A DNA stretch of 64,000 nucleotides from Colwellia sp. 20A7 (GCF_009832865.1 NZ_CP047130.1:558001-622000), one strand, 5' to 3'. Shown: positions 11,290-21,119, counted from the stretch's first letter. The notes: generated by a model from the letters alone, not told the origin. Translations and numbers: made by a program.

Positions 11290-12111
11290 ATGCGTATTTG
11301 GGGGAAAGTTTTAGGATTTTTATTTGGCTTTATGCTGAGCAAAAATCTATTTGGTGCGTTATTAGGTGTCTGGTTAGGACATATGTTTGATCGTGGACGC
11401 GGTTTTGATTTTGATGGTGTCACGGGTGGTAAGGAAGATGATGTTGCTCGTCAAGCTGCTTTCTTTTACACAACCTTTTCTGTTATGGGACATGTCGCTA
11501 AAGCAAAAGGTCAGGTCACTAATCATGAAATAGCTTTTGCAAGTGCTTATATGGATAAACTTAATTTATCCAATGAGTTACGTCAGCAAGCACAAGATGC
11601 ATTTCGTGAGGGGAAAACCACAGGATTCCCTTTAGAAGAACGGCTAAGAAAATTTAAGCGTATTTGTGGTAATCGCCATGATTTACGATTGATGTTTTTA
11701 GAAATTCAAATTCAAGTAGCTTTTTCTGATGGCGATTTAGATGCCAAAGAGCGTGAAGTTTTACATACTACTGCTAAATTTTTAGGTTATTCAGCCCGTC
11801 AATTAGATAATTTACTTGAAATGATTATTGCCGGCGCCGCTTTTAATCAACAAGCAGGGCAGAGTTATCAGCAATTCAATGGAGAAAATGCATCAACGAA
11901 TGCCGGGCAGTTAGATAATGCTTATAAAATTTTAGGGGTGAGTAAAGACGATTCTAAAGGTGATATTAAAAAAGCTTATCGTAAGCTTATGTCTCAACAC
12001 CATCCGGATAAATTAATTGCTAAGGGATTGCCACCTGCAATGATGGAAGCAGCAAAAGAGAAGACTCAAGATATTCAAGCCGCATACGATTTGATTTCAA
12101 AACAATCGTAA
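11290..12111 (+). CDS. djlA: Membrane-anchored co-chaperone DjlA
   Basis: DjlA is a type III J-protein that stimulates DnaK at the inner membrane. The 273-residue sequence has one glycine-rich N-terminal membrane segment (about residues 6-30), a TerB-like domain at about 55-180, a glutamine- and asparagine-rich linker, and a C-terminal J domain from about 209. The essential HPD tripeptide is present at about 238-240 (HHPDKL). It is divergent from lptD across about 118 bases, the same arrangement as in E. coli. Confidence 0.95.
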   Translation: MRIWGKVLGFLFGFMLSKNLFGALLGVWLGHMFDRGRGFDFDGVTGGKEDDVARQAAFFYTTFSVMGHVAKAKGQVTNHEIAFASAYMDKLNLSNELRQQAQDAFREGKTTGFPLEERLRKFKRICGNRHDLRLMFLEIQIQVAFSDGDLDAKEREVLHTTAKFLGYSARQLDNLLEMIIAGAAFNQQAGQSYQQFNGENASTNAGQLDNAYKILGVSKDDSKGDIKKAYRKLMSQHHPDKLIAKGLPPAMMEAAKEKTQDIQAAYDLISKQS

Positions 12112-12213
12112 AAAAATTTAATTACCTTGTTTATAGAAATCCCAGTGACATAAATAAGCTTTGAACCAAGTATAGGGAAATGGTTATTTAATCCTAACTT
12201 GGTTTACGCTATT

Positions 12214-12378
12214 TATACCAATCTCACTAACTATGTGATCATTACTACTTGCTAAAATCACCAACTACATCGTTATTTATTTAATAGTTAGAACAACTAG
12301 TTATTGAAATAAATTCCTTGTGTTTGGCGATTTTTTCTACGTATAAAATTGTTCACTTAATTAATGAAACTGATATTA
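12214..12378. repeat. MITE-like imperfect palindromic intergenic element
   Basis: About 165 bases are an imperfect inverted repeat centred near 12296. The outer arms align along their length: CAATCTCACTAACTATGTGA on the left pairs with the complement of TCACTTAATTAATGAAACTG on the right. Inner segments also pair, such as AAAATCACCAA with TTGGCGATTTT and ATTTATT with AATAAAT. It has no ORF and could fold into one long hairpin. This looks like a non-autonomous miniature element or a dispersed palindromic repeat. I see one copy in the window, so its repetitive nature is inferred. It occupies most of the 382-base gap after djlA. Confidence 0.55.
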
Positions 12379-12493
12379 GATCGCTGTTCGAGATAAGAAC
12401 GGCTATACAGAGTATTAACTGTTATTGAGGGTAATTACATCGTCATACTATTGGGCGTTTGATAATAGAGGTTTTAAGCTTTTAACTTAAATC

Positions 12494-13459
12494 TTACCAG
12501 CCAATAGACTTCAACCAACTATTTACTTGAGTAAGTAGTTCTGTTTCTGGATAGTACCCCATAGCGCTATTGTTTAGTTGGCGCTGACGATAATAGACTT
12601 TCATTTCTTGCTTAGACAATAACAAACGTTCTTTTGCTTTATATAGCGCAAAGTGATTATCTTTTTTTAGGTATAAATCTAGTACAGGGTATTCACTCGC
12701 GGCTAATTTTTTTGCAAAGTCGGTGTTAGCTTTATCAATTAATTTTTCATTGGTTAATACATAACTACTTAATAAAATAAGTGCGTTAGGTACTTGGCTA
12801 ATATTGGGTTGCTCACCGCTTTGGCTTAATAGATCGACGAGTATTGCACCATGGTTGCCTTGAGCAATAATCATTACTATACCAGGATAATCTTTCGCCA
12901 TGCTGAGCACTGCATTGATCATAGTGGCAAGTTTTATTTTGTAGTCGTTAATTATAGTTTGATTTTCTTCTTGCTGAACATCCACTTTTATCGCAGAAGA
13001 AGGGTAATTTTCTGGTTTATCCGTTGGCTGAATACTAATCGTTGTCCAACCATGTTGAGGCAGCTGATTTCGTAAGAAATTTATTGCTTTAGGGTTAGTT
13101 GCTCCTTGCTGCCAGTCAGGTAATAAAATTGCAACACCTTTACTATTTACACTGGTATTTTCTGTTATTAACGTAATGTAATCATCAGTACCTGCTAATA
13201 ATGGTTTTACATTTTTGGTAGGTAAATAATGTGTTAAGTCATCTTTATGTTGTTGTGAAAGAGAAATTAGCGGTAGCGTAGGAGTATCTTCGGGGGGAGT
13301 GTTTTGAGCACCTTCTGATTTAATTGAGTCTTCAGAAATTTGAGCAGCATCATCTTTTGTTTCAGTTGCAGCATCTTGCTGTGCGACAGCATTTATATTT
13401 ATCCAGGTTAATAATATGATAAATATGATTAGTTTAGATAATGTTAATGATGATCGCAC
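12494..13459 (-). CDS. DUF3530 family protein (alpha/beta-hydrolase-like), exported
   Basis: A 321-residue protein with an N-terminal signal peptide (hydrophobic stretch, likely cleaved near AVA/QQD) and an acidic, low-complexity linker to about residue 65. The rest matches the DUF3530 pattern: VAILLPDWQQGATNPKAI, then LPQHGWTTISIQP. The elbow where an alpha/beta hydrolase would carry its nucleophile reads AQGNHGA, without the GxSxG serine, so catalysis is doubtful. The function is unknown. It is probably periplasmic and stands alone, upstream of neither rluA nor djlA in an operon. Confidence 0.75.
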   Translation of the reverse strand: MRSSLTLSKLIIFIILLTWININAVAQQDAATETKDDAAQISEDSIKSEGAQNTPPEDTPTLPLISLSQQHKDDLTHYLPTKNVKPLLAGTDDYITLITENTSVNSKGVAILLPDWQQGATNPKAINFLRNQLPQHGWTTISIQPTDKPENYPSSAIKVDVQQEENQTIINDYKIKLATMINAVLSMAKDYPGIVMIIAQGNHGAILVDLLSQSGEQPNISQVPNALILLSSYVLTNEKLIDKANTDFAKKLAASEYPVLDLYLKKDNHFALYKAKERLLLSKQEMKVYYRQRQLNNSAMGYYPETELLTQVNSWLKSIGW

Positions 13460-13624
13460 AGTAATCCTTAATTTTAATACTTATCGAATAATTATTGAAA
13501 TATTAGTTCAAAAGCTAGCTTAGATAATGAACAATAATATATATCGGCCTAGCAGGTAAAAATATTAACATAATCTATTAATCCCTTATCCTAACCTAAT
13601 GTCTAAATCTAATAACTCAAAGTC

Positions 13625-14308
13625 TTAAGTAAATGGGCAAGGGGCAACAAAATTGAGTAATTCTCCTGTTACAGGGTGCGCTAAGCTTAGATTTCTTGCA
13701 TGTAATGTTAACCGTGAACTCGCTGCTAAAGCTTGCTCGTGAGCATACAGTCTATCACCTAAAATTGGGTGCCCTAACGCTAGCATATGCACTCTTAATT
13801 GATGAGAGCGCCCTGTAACAGGCGTTAATTCAACTAAACTACTTTCTTCATCAGAGTTTAAGTCGTTGTAACTTAATACTTGATAGTGCGTTAACGATTG
13901 CTTGCCATTTTCATGATCTACTTTCTGTTTTGGTCTATTTGGCCAATCACATATTAATGGTAAGTCAACACTGCCTTCTTGATCTTTTACGTGACCATAT
14001 ACACGGGCAATATAGCTCTTTTTAGTTTTTCGTTGTTCAAACTGTCGGCTAATAGAAACATGGGCAGGTTTATTTAGCGCCATAATCATAATACCAGACG
14101 TTGCCATATCTAAACGGTGAACTACGGTTGCTGTGGGAAGCACTCGTTGAACTCTATTTTGTAAGCAGTCTTGGTGTTCAGGTAAGCGTCCTGGAACGCT
14201 CAATAGCCCGCTACTTTTATTTAGTACAACAATGTCCTCATCTTGAAAAATAATATCAAGATAAGGTGTCATTGGTGGTGTATATACAAAGTCTGGATTA
14301 GCAGCCAT
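13625..14308 (-). CDS. rluA: Dual-specificity rRNA/tRNA pseudouridine synthase RluA
   Basis: RluA converts U746 of 23S rRNA and U32 of some tRNAs to pseudouridine. The 227-residue protein lacks an S4 domain, which separates it from RluC and RluD. It matches RluA closely along its length: NKSSGLLSVPGRLPEH, VVHRLDMATSG with the catalytic Asp at 67, LPLICDWPNRPKQKV and GRSHQLRVHMLALGHPILGD. Its ATG shares one base with the rapA stop codon (TAATG), so the two genes are translationally coupled, as in many gammaproteobacteria. Confidence 0.96.
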   Translation of the reverse strand: MAANPDFVYTPPMTPYLDIIFQDEDIVVLNKSSGLLSVPGRLPEHQDCLQNRVQRVLPTATVVHRLDMATSGIMIMALNKPAHVSISRQFEQRKTKKSYIARVYGHVKDQEGSVDLPLICDWPNRPKQKVDHENGKQSLTHYQVLSYNDLNSDEESSLVELTPVTGRSHQLRVHMLALGHPILGDRLYAHEQALAASSRLTLHARNLSLAHPVTGELLNFVAPCPFT

Positions 14309-17226
14309 TAATGAGTCACTACTATCATACGAACGGCTTCAAAAGTGAGCTGGGCTTTATCAATATAATGCGTTAATTGACTTTGTTGATGAGCAATAAA
14401 GTCAATTTCGGCTTGTCGAACACTTGGGTTAACGGCTTTTAATGCAGTTAATCGTTGTTGCTCTTGTTCAAGCTTAGTTTGCATATTTTCTAATGCTTTT
14501 GTTTGAATAGCTTCAATTTGTTGCTTACCATGGCTTTCGGCTTGCGTGACTAGCGGTCCAATTTGTGATTTTAACGCTTTAATTAATTGTAAGGCTATTT
14601 GTTTTTTAACGGGTGCTAATTGGTTATCTAAAACAGACTCACTTACTTTATCAGCAAGATTATTACCTGTTTTATCAACTAAAATTCGAATAGGTGTGGT
14701 TGGTAAATAACGGCCTAATTGCAAGTGTGCAGGCGCTGTCGCTTCAACAGTGAATAAACATTCTAAAAAGAAAGTACCTACAGGCAAGGCTTCATTTTTT
14801 AATAGCCCAATACTTGCATTACCAATTTCGTCGCTGAGTACTAAATCTAGTACACCCCTAACCATTGGATGATCCCAAGTCAGTAACTGGTAGTTTTCAT
14901 TAATTAAGGCGGTATTACGATCAAAAGTAACAGTGGTTCCATCTTCTGGTAAGCATGGAAAATTACTATTAAGCATGTGCTCACTTTGATTCAATGCGAT
15001 GGAGTTATCCGCTTTGTCATCTTGTTGTACGCCAAACACATCTAACGCTTGAAACATAAATTGCGGTAAATAAATTTGTTTGTCATTTTTCTCAATTTTT
15101 TCTACTAACTCATGAGCACGCCCTTGACCTGATGAATTCAGTTCAAGTAACTTATCACGGCCAGATTCTAACTCCGCTTTTAGCTGACAATGTTTTTTCC
15201 AACTATCACTAACGAGTTGCTCTGCTTGGCTAGACACTTGTTGGTCACTTAACGCTAATGCCAGTAATTGTTCGCCATAAGCTTCATAAACTACGCGGCC
15301 AGTAATGCAGGTATGTTCAAAGGCTTGCATTCCTTGTTGATACCAATCGAGTAACAAGTGTTGTGCAGAATCTTGAAAATAAGGAATATGCAAACGAATA
15401 ATTTCGGTTTGACCTATACGATCAAGACGACCAATACGTTGCTCTAATAAGTCAGGGTTGCTCGGTAAATCAAATAAGACTAAGTGATGCGCAAACTGAA
15501 AGTTTCGTCCTTCACTGCCTATTTCAGAGCAAAGCAGCAATTGTGCGCTGTCTTCATCTTGGGCAAAATACGCAGCGGCTTTATCGCGTTCAAATATCGA
15601 TAGACCTTCATGAAATACTGCTGAGCGAATACCTTCTTTAATACGAAGAGCTGCCTCTAAATCTATCGCTGTTTGTGCATGTGCACAAATCACTAATACT
15701 TTTTCTTTTTTTAACGACTGAAGCAAATCAATTAAATAATCAACACGTGGATCAAAGTCCGTCCATACTTCATTTTGATGATCTAAGCTGTATAGCATTT
15801 CAGGTGTGAAAACGAACTTGGCTTGTTTTGAGCTAGCCAATGTTTCAGGGCAACCGCTTAGCATAAATTCATTCAATGACTCTTGATATTGCTCAGGCAT
15901 AATTAATGGTGCTGGGTGTGCTTCACGCGCAGGGAAACCTTTAATTGTATTACGCGAGTTTCTAAATAAAATACGACCGGTGCCGTGTCTATCAAGTAAT
16001 TGAGATAGTAACTGCTTACGAACTTTTTGTTGAACATCAGCATTGCTATCGTTTAGTTGGGTTAGCTGTTGGCTAATATCTGATTCTTTTAGTAATGCCG
16101 ATAAGGTACTTTCTTGTACTGAAGAAAGCTTTTCGCCTTCAACTAAGGCATTGGCTGCATCAGCTATTTCGCTATAGCGAGACTCTTCTTCTATAAACTT
16201 GTCGTAATCGAAAAATCTATCAGGATCCAGTAATCGCAAGCGAGCAAAGTGACTCTCATGACCTAATTGATCAGGTGTTGCGGTAAGTAATAATACGCCA
16301 GGGATTACTTGTGCTAATTGCTCAATACACTGATATTCGATACTTGGTTTTTCTTTGTGGTAATTTAAATGATGAGCTTCATCTACTACCATTAAATCCC
16401 AGTCTTCACTAATTAATTCGTCGTACCATTTAGGATTTTTAGTAACAAAACCTAAGTTAACTAGCACTAATTGTTCACTGCTAAATGGGTTTACATTATC
16501 TTCACCAGCGACTTCATCACACCGGTCTTCATCAAAAATGCTGAAGCTTAAATTAAAGCGACGTAGCATCTCTACTAACCATTGATGCATTAGTGACTCA
16601 GGGACTATGATCAAAATACGTTTTGCGCGTCCACTAACAAGCTGTTGATGTATTATCAAACCCGCTTCGATGGTTTTACCTAAACCTACTTCATCGGCAA
16701 GCAAAACACGAGGAGCAAAGCGGTTACCAACCTCATCAGCAATATAAAGCTGATGAGGAATAAGGCTAACGCGAGCGCCAGTTAAACCCATCAATTCAGA
16801 TTGTTGCTGTTCATACTGATGGTGTAAACAGTCTTTACGCAAGCGGAACCAGTCAAGTCTATCAACTTGGCTGTTAAGTAAACGGTCGTGAGGTTTATTA
16901 AATTTTATAAAGTGATCTATCATCACCTCTTTTAATGAGGTTTCTTCGTTTAGATCATTACCTTGTTTTATGCCATGATAGGTAATAATGCCATGTTCTT
17001 CAGAGCTTGAGGTTACCTTTAATCTCCAACCTTCATGGCTTGGAATGGTGTCACCTTGGTTAAAGATAACACGAGTTAAAGGGGCATTCGCTTTGGCATA
17101 TTGACGTGATTCACCAGTGGCAGTAAAGACAATTGTAACGAACCTGTGCTCTATATTTGTAACTGTCCCTAACCCTTGATCTGACTCACTGTCACTTATC
17201 CAACGCTGACCTACCTGAAATGGCAT
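14308..17226 (-). CDS. rapA: RNA polymerase-associated ATPase/translocase RapA
   Basis: RapA is a SWI2/SNF2-type ATPase that binds RNA polymerase and helps recycle it. I start at MPFQVGQRWISDSESDQGLG, which aligns with the usual RapA N terminus and gives 972 residues; five in-frame codons upstream are less likely. The N-terminal Tudor-like domains are followed by motif I (LLADEVGLGKTIEAG), motif II (VVDEAHHL), and helicase C with GSEGRNFQFAHHLVLFDLP and EQRIGRLDRIGQ. A coiled C-terminal region ends the protein. It overlaps rluA by one base. Confidence 0.95.
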   Translation of the reverse strand: MPFQVGQRWISDSESDQGLGTVTNIEHRFVTIVFTATGESRQYAKANAPLTRVIFNQGDTIPSHEGWRLKVTSSSEEHGIITYHGIKQGNDLNEETSLKEVMIDHFIKFNKPHDRLLNSQVDRLDWFRLRKDCLHHQYEQQQSELMGLTGARVSLIPHQLYIADEVGNRFAPRVLLADEVGLGKTIEAGLIIHQQLVSGRAKRILIIVPESLMHQWLVEMLRRFNLSFSIFDEDRCDEVAGEDNVNPFSSEQLVLVNLGFVTKNPKWYDELISEDWDLMVVDEAHHLNYHKEKPSIEYQCIEQLAQVIPGVLLLTATPDQLGHESHFARLRLLDPDRFFDYDKFIEEESRYSEIADAANALVEGEKLSSVQESTLSALLKESDISQQLTQLNDSNADVQQKVRKQLLSQLLDRHGTGRILFRNSRNTIKGFPAREAHPAPLIMPEQYQESLNEFMLSGCPETLASSKQAKFVFTPEMLYSLDHQNEVWTDFDPRVDYLIDLLQSLKKEKVLVICAHAQTAIDLEAALRIKEGIRSAVFHEGLSIFERDKAAAYFAQDEDSAQLLLCSEIGSEGRNFQFAHHLVLFDLPSNPDLLEQRIGRLDRIGQTEIIRLHIPYFQDSAQHLLLDWYQQGMQAFEHTCITGRVVYEAYGEQLLALALSDQQVSSQAEQLVSDSWKKHCQLKAELESGRDKLLELNSSGQGRAHELVEKIEKNDKQIYLPQFMFQALDVFGVQQDDKADNSIALNQSEHMLNSNFPCLPEDGTTVTFDRNTALINENYQLLTWDHPMVRGVLDLVLSDEIGNASIGLLKNEALPVGTFFLECLFTVEATAPAHLQLGRYLPTTPIRILVDKTGNNLADKVSESVLDNQLAPVKKQIALQLIKALKSQIGPLVTQAESHGKQQIEAIQTKALENMQTKLEQEQQRLTALKAVNPSVRQAEIDFIAHQQSQLTHYIDKAQLTFEAVRMIVVTH

Positions 17227-17501
17227 AAAAAATAACTCCAAAAACTATAAATTTAACAAAAATTACGATGCTGAATGAACAGCATGAAAAAAGGGGCTAT
17301 AGTACCTTTTCGCTATTCATAATCATAGTTAGCTTTAAAAAAGTTTAGTGTTTTTTTATCGTTATTTGTTAACTAAATGTTTATTATTTGAGTGTCTATA
17401 CTTATCTGAGTACTTAAATATAGGTATATAGTATTGATACTAGTGCTATTTTTATCTAAAGACTTTCTTTTATTTATTTAAAGAACCAAGTATTGCTCTA
17501 A

Positions 17502-18419
17502 TTATGACAACCTAGTCATACCGTGTTCTATTTCTTCTTTTGCGGCTAGCACTATATGAATGAAGGCATTTACTGTTGCGTTATTACTCGTTTTTTTATA
17601 TTGAATATGTAGTGGGATTTGTGTATTTACATTATCTAATTCAATAAATTTACACCCTTCACTATATAACTTACGAATACAGTAAGGGGCAATTGCAACA
17701 CCTAACCCAGCCGCTACTTCAGTTACTAAGGTTTGCATATGCCTTGGTTGGCTGATTATGTTCGGTGAGAACCCTGCTTGTTTACAATGTATTATTGTTT
17801 CATCAAATAACCCGAGTGCTTCATCGCGATTAAAAAGTATAAAGTGCTCGTCTTTTAACTGTGCTAAATTGATGCTTTGGTTCTTTGCAAATTTATGGTT
17901 TTCATTAACGATAGCAACTAACTTATCAATATAAATGCAATGGCTAATAAAGTCGTCATTAATTGAATTGGGTAGCGGTCTTGAAAAAGCAATATCTATT
18001 TGTTCATTTTTCAATGCGTCAATTTGTTCTGTTGCTGTCATTTCAAATAAGGTTACATGAACATGTGGGAATTGAGACCGATAAGTAAGCACTAAGGTAG
18101 CCATGAATGATAAACAGGCGGAGCCTAAATAAGCAATATTAAGTGAACCTATTTGACCATTGTGTGCAAGTTTTACTTGGGTTTTAGCTTGCTCAGTTAA
18201 GGATAAAATGGTCATAGCATCTTTTAATAATTGCTCTCCGGCTTCAGTAATTGTTACATCACGTGAATTACGGTTAAACAAAACTACACCAAGCTCGGTT
18301 TCTAAGGTAGATATATGACGACTAATAGCAGGCTGAACCGTATGTAATTCGCGAGCAGCGTCTGAAAAACTTTTGTATTTAGCCACGGTAATAAAGCTTT
18401 TTAGTATTTTTAGTTCCAT
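17502..18419 (-). CDS. LysR-family transcriptional regulator
   Basis: A 305-residue LysR-type regulator. The winged HTH is at residues 1-60 (SFSDAARELHTVQPAISRHISTLETELG). The effector-binding domain runs from about 90 (GSLNIAYLGSACLSFMATLV). It is transcribed away from an MFS transporter gene across 156 bases that hold two candidate inverted-repeat operators. By LysR-family custom it probably controls that transporter and itself. The effector is unknown. Confidence 0.92.
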   Translation of the reverse strand: MELKILKSFITVAKYKSFSDAARELHTVQPAISRHISTLETELGVVLFNRNSRDVTITEAGEQLLKDAMTILSLTEQAKTQVKLAHNGQIGSLNIAYLGSACLSFMATLVLTYRSQFPHVHVTLFEMTATEQIDALKNEQIDIAFSRPLPNSINDDFISHCIYIDKLVAIVNENHKFAKNQSINLAQLKDEHFILFNRDEALGLFDETIIHCKQAGFSPNIISQPRHMQTLVTEVAAGLGVAIAPYCIRKLYSEGCKFIELDNVNTQIPLHIQYKKTSNNATVNAFIHIVLAAKEEIEHGMTRLS

Positions 18420-18522
18420 AGCTGATTCACTTTTTAGTTACTTCTTATATACAAGTGGTTTAGATTAAAATTCTATTTATACATTTTTAGTATTGATTCA
18501 ATAATATATTACCATTTTTGTT

Positions 18523-18562
18523 ATAGGTTAATAAAGCCTATTATCCATAGATAATTTATCTA
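18523..18562. promoter_or_regulatory. Candidate LysR operators between regulator and MFS gene
   Basis: Two inverted repeats lie just upstream of the MFS start. ATAGG and CCTAT at 18523-18541 are separated by nine bases, and TAGATAA-T-TTATCTA at 18548-18562 is a perfect 15-base palindrome. Spacing and position suit a LysR activation or recognition site. Function is inferred from geometry alone. Confidence 0.45.
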
Positions 18563-18575
18563 CCCAAGACACACC

Positions 18576-19748
18576 ATGAACAACCCTAAAGAAAGTCAGT
18601 CATTGAGCCGATTTATATTATTGCTGATGACTACCGCAATTGCGGCTACAGCGGCAAATCTATACTACAGCCAACCAATTTTACCGCTTATTGCCGATGA
18701 GTTTAATTTAACTTACTCACAGTTAGGGAGTATTCCAGCGTTTACCCAATTTGGTTACGCTTTTGCGTTGCTATTTATCTCTCCGTTAGGTGACTCTATT
18801 GCCCGCCGGCGCTTAATTAGTATTTTGTCGTGTGTTTTAGTCCTTGCCTGTGCAGCTGCCGTAATAGCACCAAGCTTACCAATATTATTGGGCGCGGTTT
18901 TTTTAATTGGTGTTAGTGCCAATATTACCCAGCAGTTAATACCATTCGCTGCTTCTATGGTGTCGGCAGATAACAAAGGCGCAACCTTGGGCACGTTAAT
19001 GATGGGGTTAACACTTGGTATTTTACTTTCAAGAACCTTAAGTGGTTTTGTTGGTGAGCAGTTTGGCTGGCGTAGTGTCTTTATTATGTCAGCAGTTTTG
19101 GCTGCTATCTTTGGTGTTTTGTTACAGTTATTTCTACCAACCAATAAACCACAAACCAATTTACGTTATTTACCACTTATTAAAAGTACTGTCGGTTTGT
19201 TTTTTCAGCATAAATCGCTACAAATTTACACCTTATCAGGCGCATTTTGGTTTGCTGCTTTTAATGTACTCTGGGCAACATTAGCTATTTATGTAAGCGA
19301 CACTCCTTTTAACTACAATGCACAAGAAGCCGGGTTCTTTGGTGTTATTGCGTTAGCGGGCGTTATTGGCGCAAAATCGTCAGGTAAATGGGTTAATACA
19401 TTAGGCTCTAAAAAATTAATCATGATGGTGCTGATACTTGCGGCAATAGGTTTTGCTATCACGGGTGTCTTTACAGGAAATTTAATTGCTTTAATTATCG
19501 GTATTGTTTTAATCGATTTTGCCATTTTTAGTGCACAAGTAGCCAATCAAGTACGTGTCTTTAGTATCGACCCAAGTGCACAAAGCCGAATTAATGGTAT
19601 TTATATGTTAGGTTATTATCTTGGTGGCGCGCTTGGCTCTGTTGCCGGTGTTACAGCCTTTTCGCTTTATCAATGGCCTGGCGTTGTGGCGGTTAGTGTT
19701 ATATTTATTGCAATTAGTGCTACTTTTAATTCGTTAGCAAAAAAATAA
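18576..19748 (+). CDS. MFS transporter
   Basis: A 390-residue inner-membrane protein with about 12 hydrophobic segments in two halves. The N-terminal NLYYSQPILPLIADEF and PLGDSIARRRLI motifs are typical of the drug:proton antiporter-like MFS subgroup. The loop GDSIARRR is the MFS motif between TM2 and TM3. No shine towards a specific substrate is visible. It is divergent from a LysR regulator and followed at 170 bases by a redoxin gene, which hints at an efflux or stress response. Confidence 0.88.
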   Translation: MNNPKESQSLSRFILLLMTTAIAATAANLYYSQPILPLIADEFNLTYSQLGSIPAFTQFGYAFALLFISPLGDSIARRRLISILSCVLVLACAAAVIAPSLPILLGAVFLIGVSANITQQLIPFAASMVSADNKGATLGTLMMGLTLGILLSRTLSGFVGEQFGWRSVFIMSAVLAAIFGVLLQLFLPTNKPQTNLRYLPLIKSTVGLFFQHKSLQIYTLSGAFWFAAFNVLWATLAIYVSDTPFNYNAQEAGFFGVIALAGVIGAKSSGKWVNTLGSKKLIMMVLILAAIGFAITGVFTGNLIALIIGIVLIDFAIFSAQVANQVRVFSIDPSAQSRINGIYMLGYYLGGALGSVAGVTAFSLYQWPGVVAVSVIFIAISATFNSLAKK

Positions 19749-19917
19749 CATTGGCTCATGTTTAAACTTTGTTAGCCGTTTGTATGAACAAGCTAAATGT
19801 TGTGAGTAATGACAACCTATTGTATACCAACAGCTTAACTATTATGGTGGGTACACTTGTTGTATTTACCTTACAGATTAACAACAGTAAAATTCACTAA
19901 TAATTAAAGAGATCACT

Positions 19918-20454
19918 ATGACAAACTCAGTAAAAATAACAGCTGGTAATATTTTTCCTGCTATTGAAGCAACATTGCTTAACGGTACGACTGTAGATAT
20001 GAGTAAAGCACATAGCGGTGCTGATTGGCAGATGATTATTGTGTATAGAGGTAAGCATTGTCCACTATGTGTTCGATACTTAAATTTATTAGAAGAACAG
20101 CAAGAAGCATTAAAGGCGATTGGTGTGAGCGTATCGGCTATTTCAGCCGACTCAAAAGCTCAACTTGAAGGGACTATGGAGCAATTATCAATAACTTATC
20201 CTATTGCTTACGGTTTAACTGAGCAGCAAATGCAGCAATTAGGGCTTTATATCTCAGCTCCCCGCTCTGAGCAAGAAACTGATCATAACTTCGCTGAACC
20301 TGGACTATTTATTATTAACGATGAAGGTAATACTCAAGCAGTAAATATTTCTAACACACCATTTCTACGTCCAGAATTAGATGTTGTCGTAAGAGGTTTA
20401 ACTTTTGTTCGTAACCAAGATGATTATCCAATTCGTGGCACAGTGACTTATTAA
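19918..20454 (+). CDS. Peroxiredoxin-like AhpC/TSA-family redoxin
   Basis: A 178-residue cytoplasmic thioredoxin-fold protein. The active-site loop is YRGKHCPLCVRYL, a CxxC pair at about residues 51-54, at the place where peroxiredoxins have their peroxidatic cysteine. The rest (VSVSAISADSKAQLE, ITYPIAYGLTEQQMQQLGLY) follows the AhpC/TSA fold. The CPLC arrangement belongs to the peroxiredoxin-like group rather than classical 2-Cys AhpC. It probably acts as a thiol peroxidase or reductase; the substrate is unknown. The start is preceded by AAGAGA. It may share regulation with the upstream MFS gene. Confidence 0.85.
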   Translation: MTNSVKITAGNIFPAIEATLLNGTTVDMSKAHSGADWQMIIVYRGKHCPLCVRYLNLLEEQQEALKAIGVSVSAISADSKAQLEGTMEQLSITYPIAYGLTEQQMQQLGLYISAPRSEQETDHNFAEPGLFIINDEGNTQAVNISNTPFLRPELDVVVRGLTFVRNQDDYPIRGTVTY

Positions 20455-20609
20455 TATTTCGTTAATTTGACTTGTATATTTCTAGCCTTAAAGCGCACAT
20501 AAAAATTTTCCTGATGGCGTTATTTTACTCGTTATGTTGTTACAACTTTTTACAATCTCATTGCGGTAAATATGCTTTAATAGCTTATACCCATTATCAA
20601 TAGGATAGA

Positions 20610-21119
20610 GTGATGAAAATATTAACCACAATATTATTTAGCTTGTTTATTACGTTATCATCTTCTGGCATTGCTTGTGCGGCGACATCAGAAGTGACTT
20701 GGACAGACTATGAAAAATATCGAGATATTCGACCAGGTAATGGCAGTCGAAAACACTTTCGTGAAAGCACCTTTCATAATTTAGAAAAACACATTGCTAA
20801 ACTTGCTGAGAAACTTCCAGAAGGGCAAGTTTTAAAAATTGACGTGACTGATGTTGATTTAGCTGGTGATACATTGGCCGGAGGCATAGACCAAATTCGA
20901 ATTGTTAAAGATATTTATTTCCCTAGAATCAACTTTTCTTATCAATTAGTGGGTGCTGATGGCAATGAAATTGACTCTGCTGAAGTGATACTTAAAGACA
21001 TGAGCTTTATGATGGGAAGTCGTCTAAGGTATCGAAATGAATTGTTAGGTTATGAAAAAAACATGCTTGATGAGTGGTTTTTAGATGTATTTAAAGAGCG
21101 ATTTTTGCTAGAAGAATAA
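20610..21119 (+). CDS. DUF3016 domain-containing exported protein
   Basis: A 169-residue protein with a signal peptide (about residues 1-24, ending near ACA/ATS). The mature part matches DUF3016: VTWTDYEKYRDIRPGN, then a helix and VLKIDVTDVDLAGD, and a long C-terminal segment ending in KERFLLEE. DUF3016 proteins are small periplasmic or surface proteins of unknown role in marine gammaproteobacteria. The gene appears monocistronic. No function can be assigned. Confidence 0.8.
   Translation: MMKILTTILFSLFITLSSSGIACAATSEVTWTDYEKYRDIRPGNGSRKHFRESTFHNLEKHIAKLAEKLPEGQVLKIDVTDVDLAGDTLAGGIDQIRIVKDIYFPRINFSYQLVGADGNEIDSAEVILKDMSFMMGSRLRYRNELLGYEKNMLDEWFLDVFKERFLLEE

Noticed and set aside
14308..14308. 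Possible frameshift at the rapA/rluA boundary
   Set aside because: It is a normal one-base TAATG stop/start overlap, seen elsewhere in such operons.
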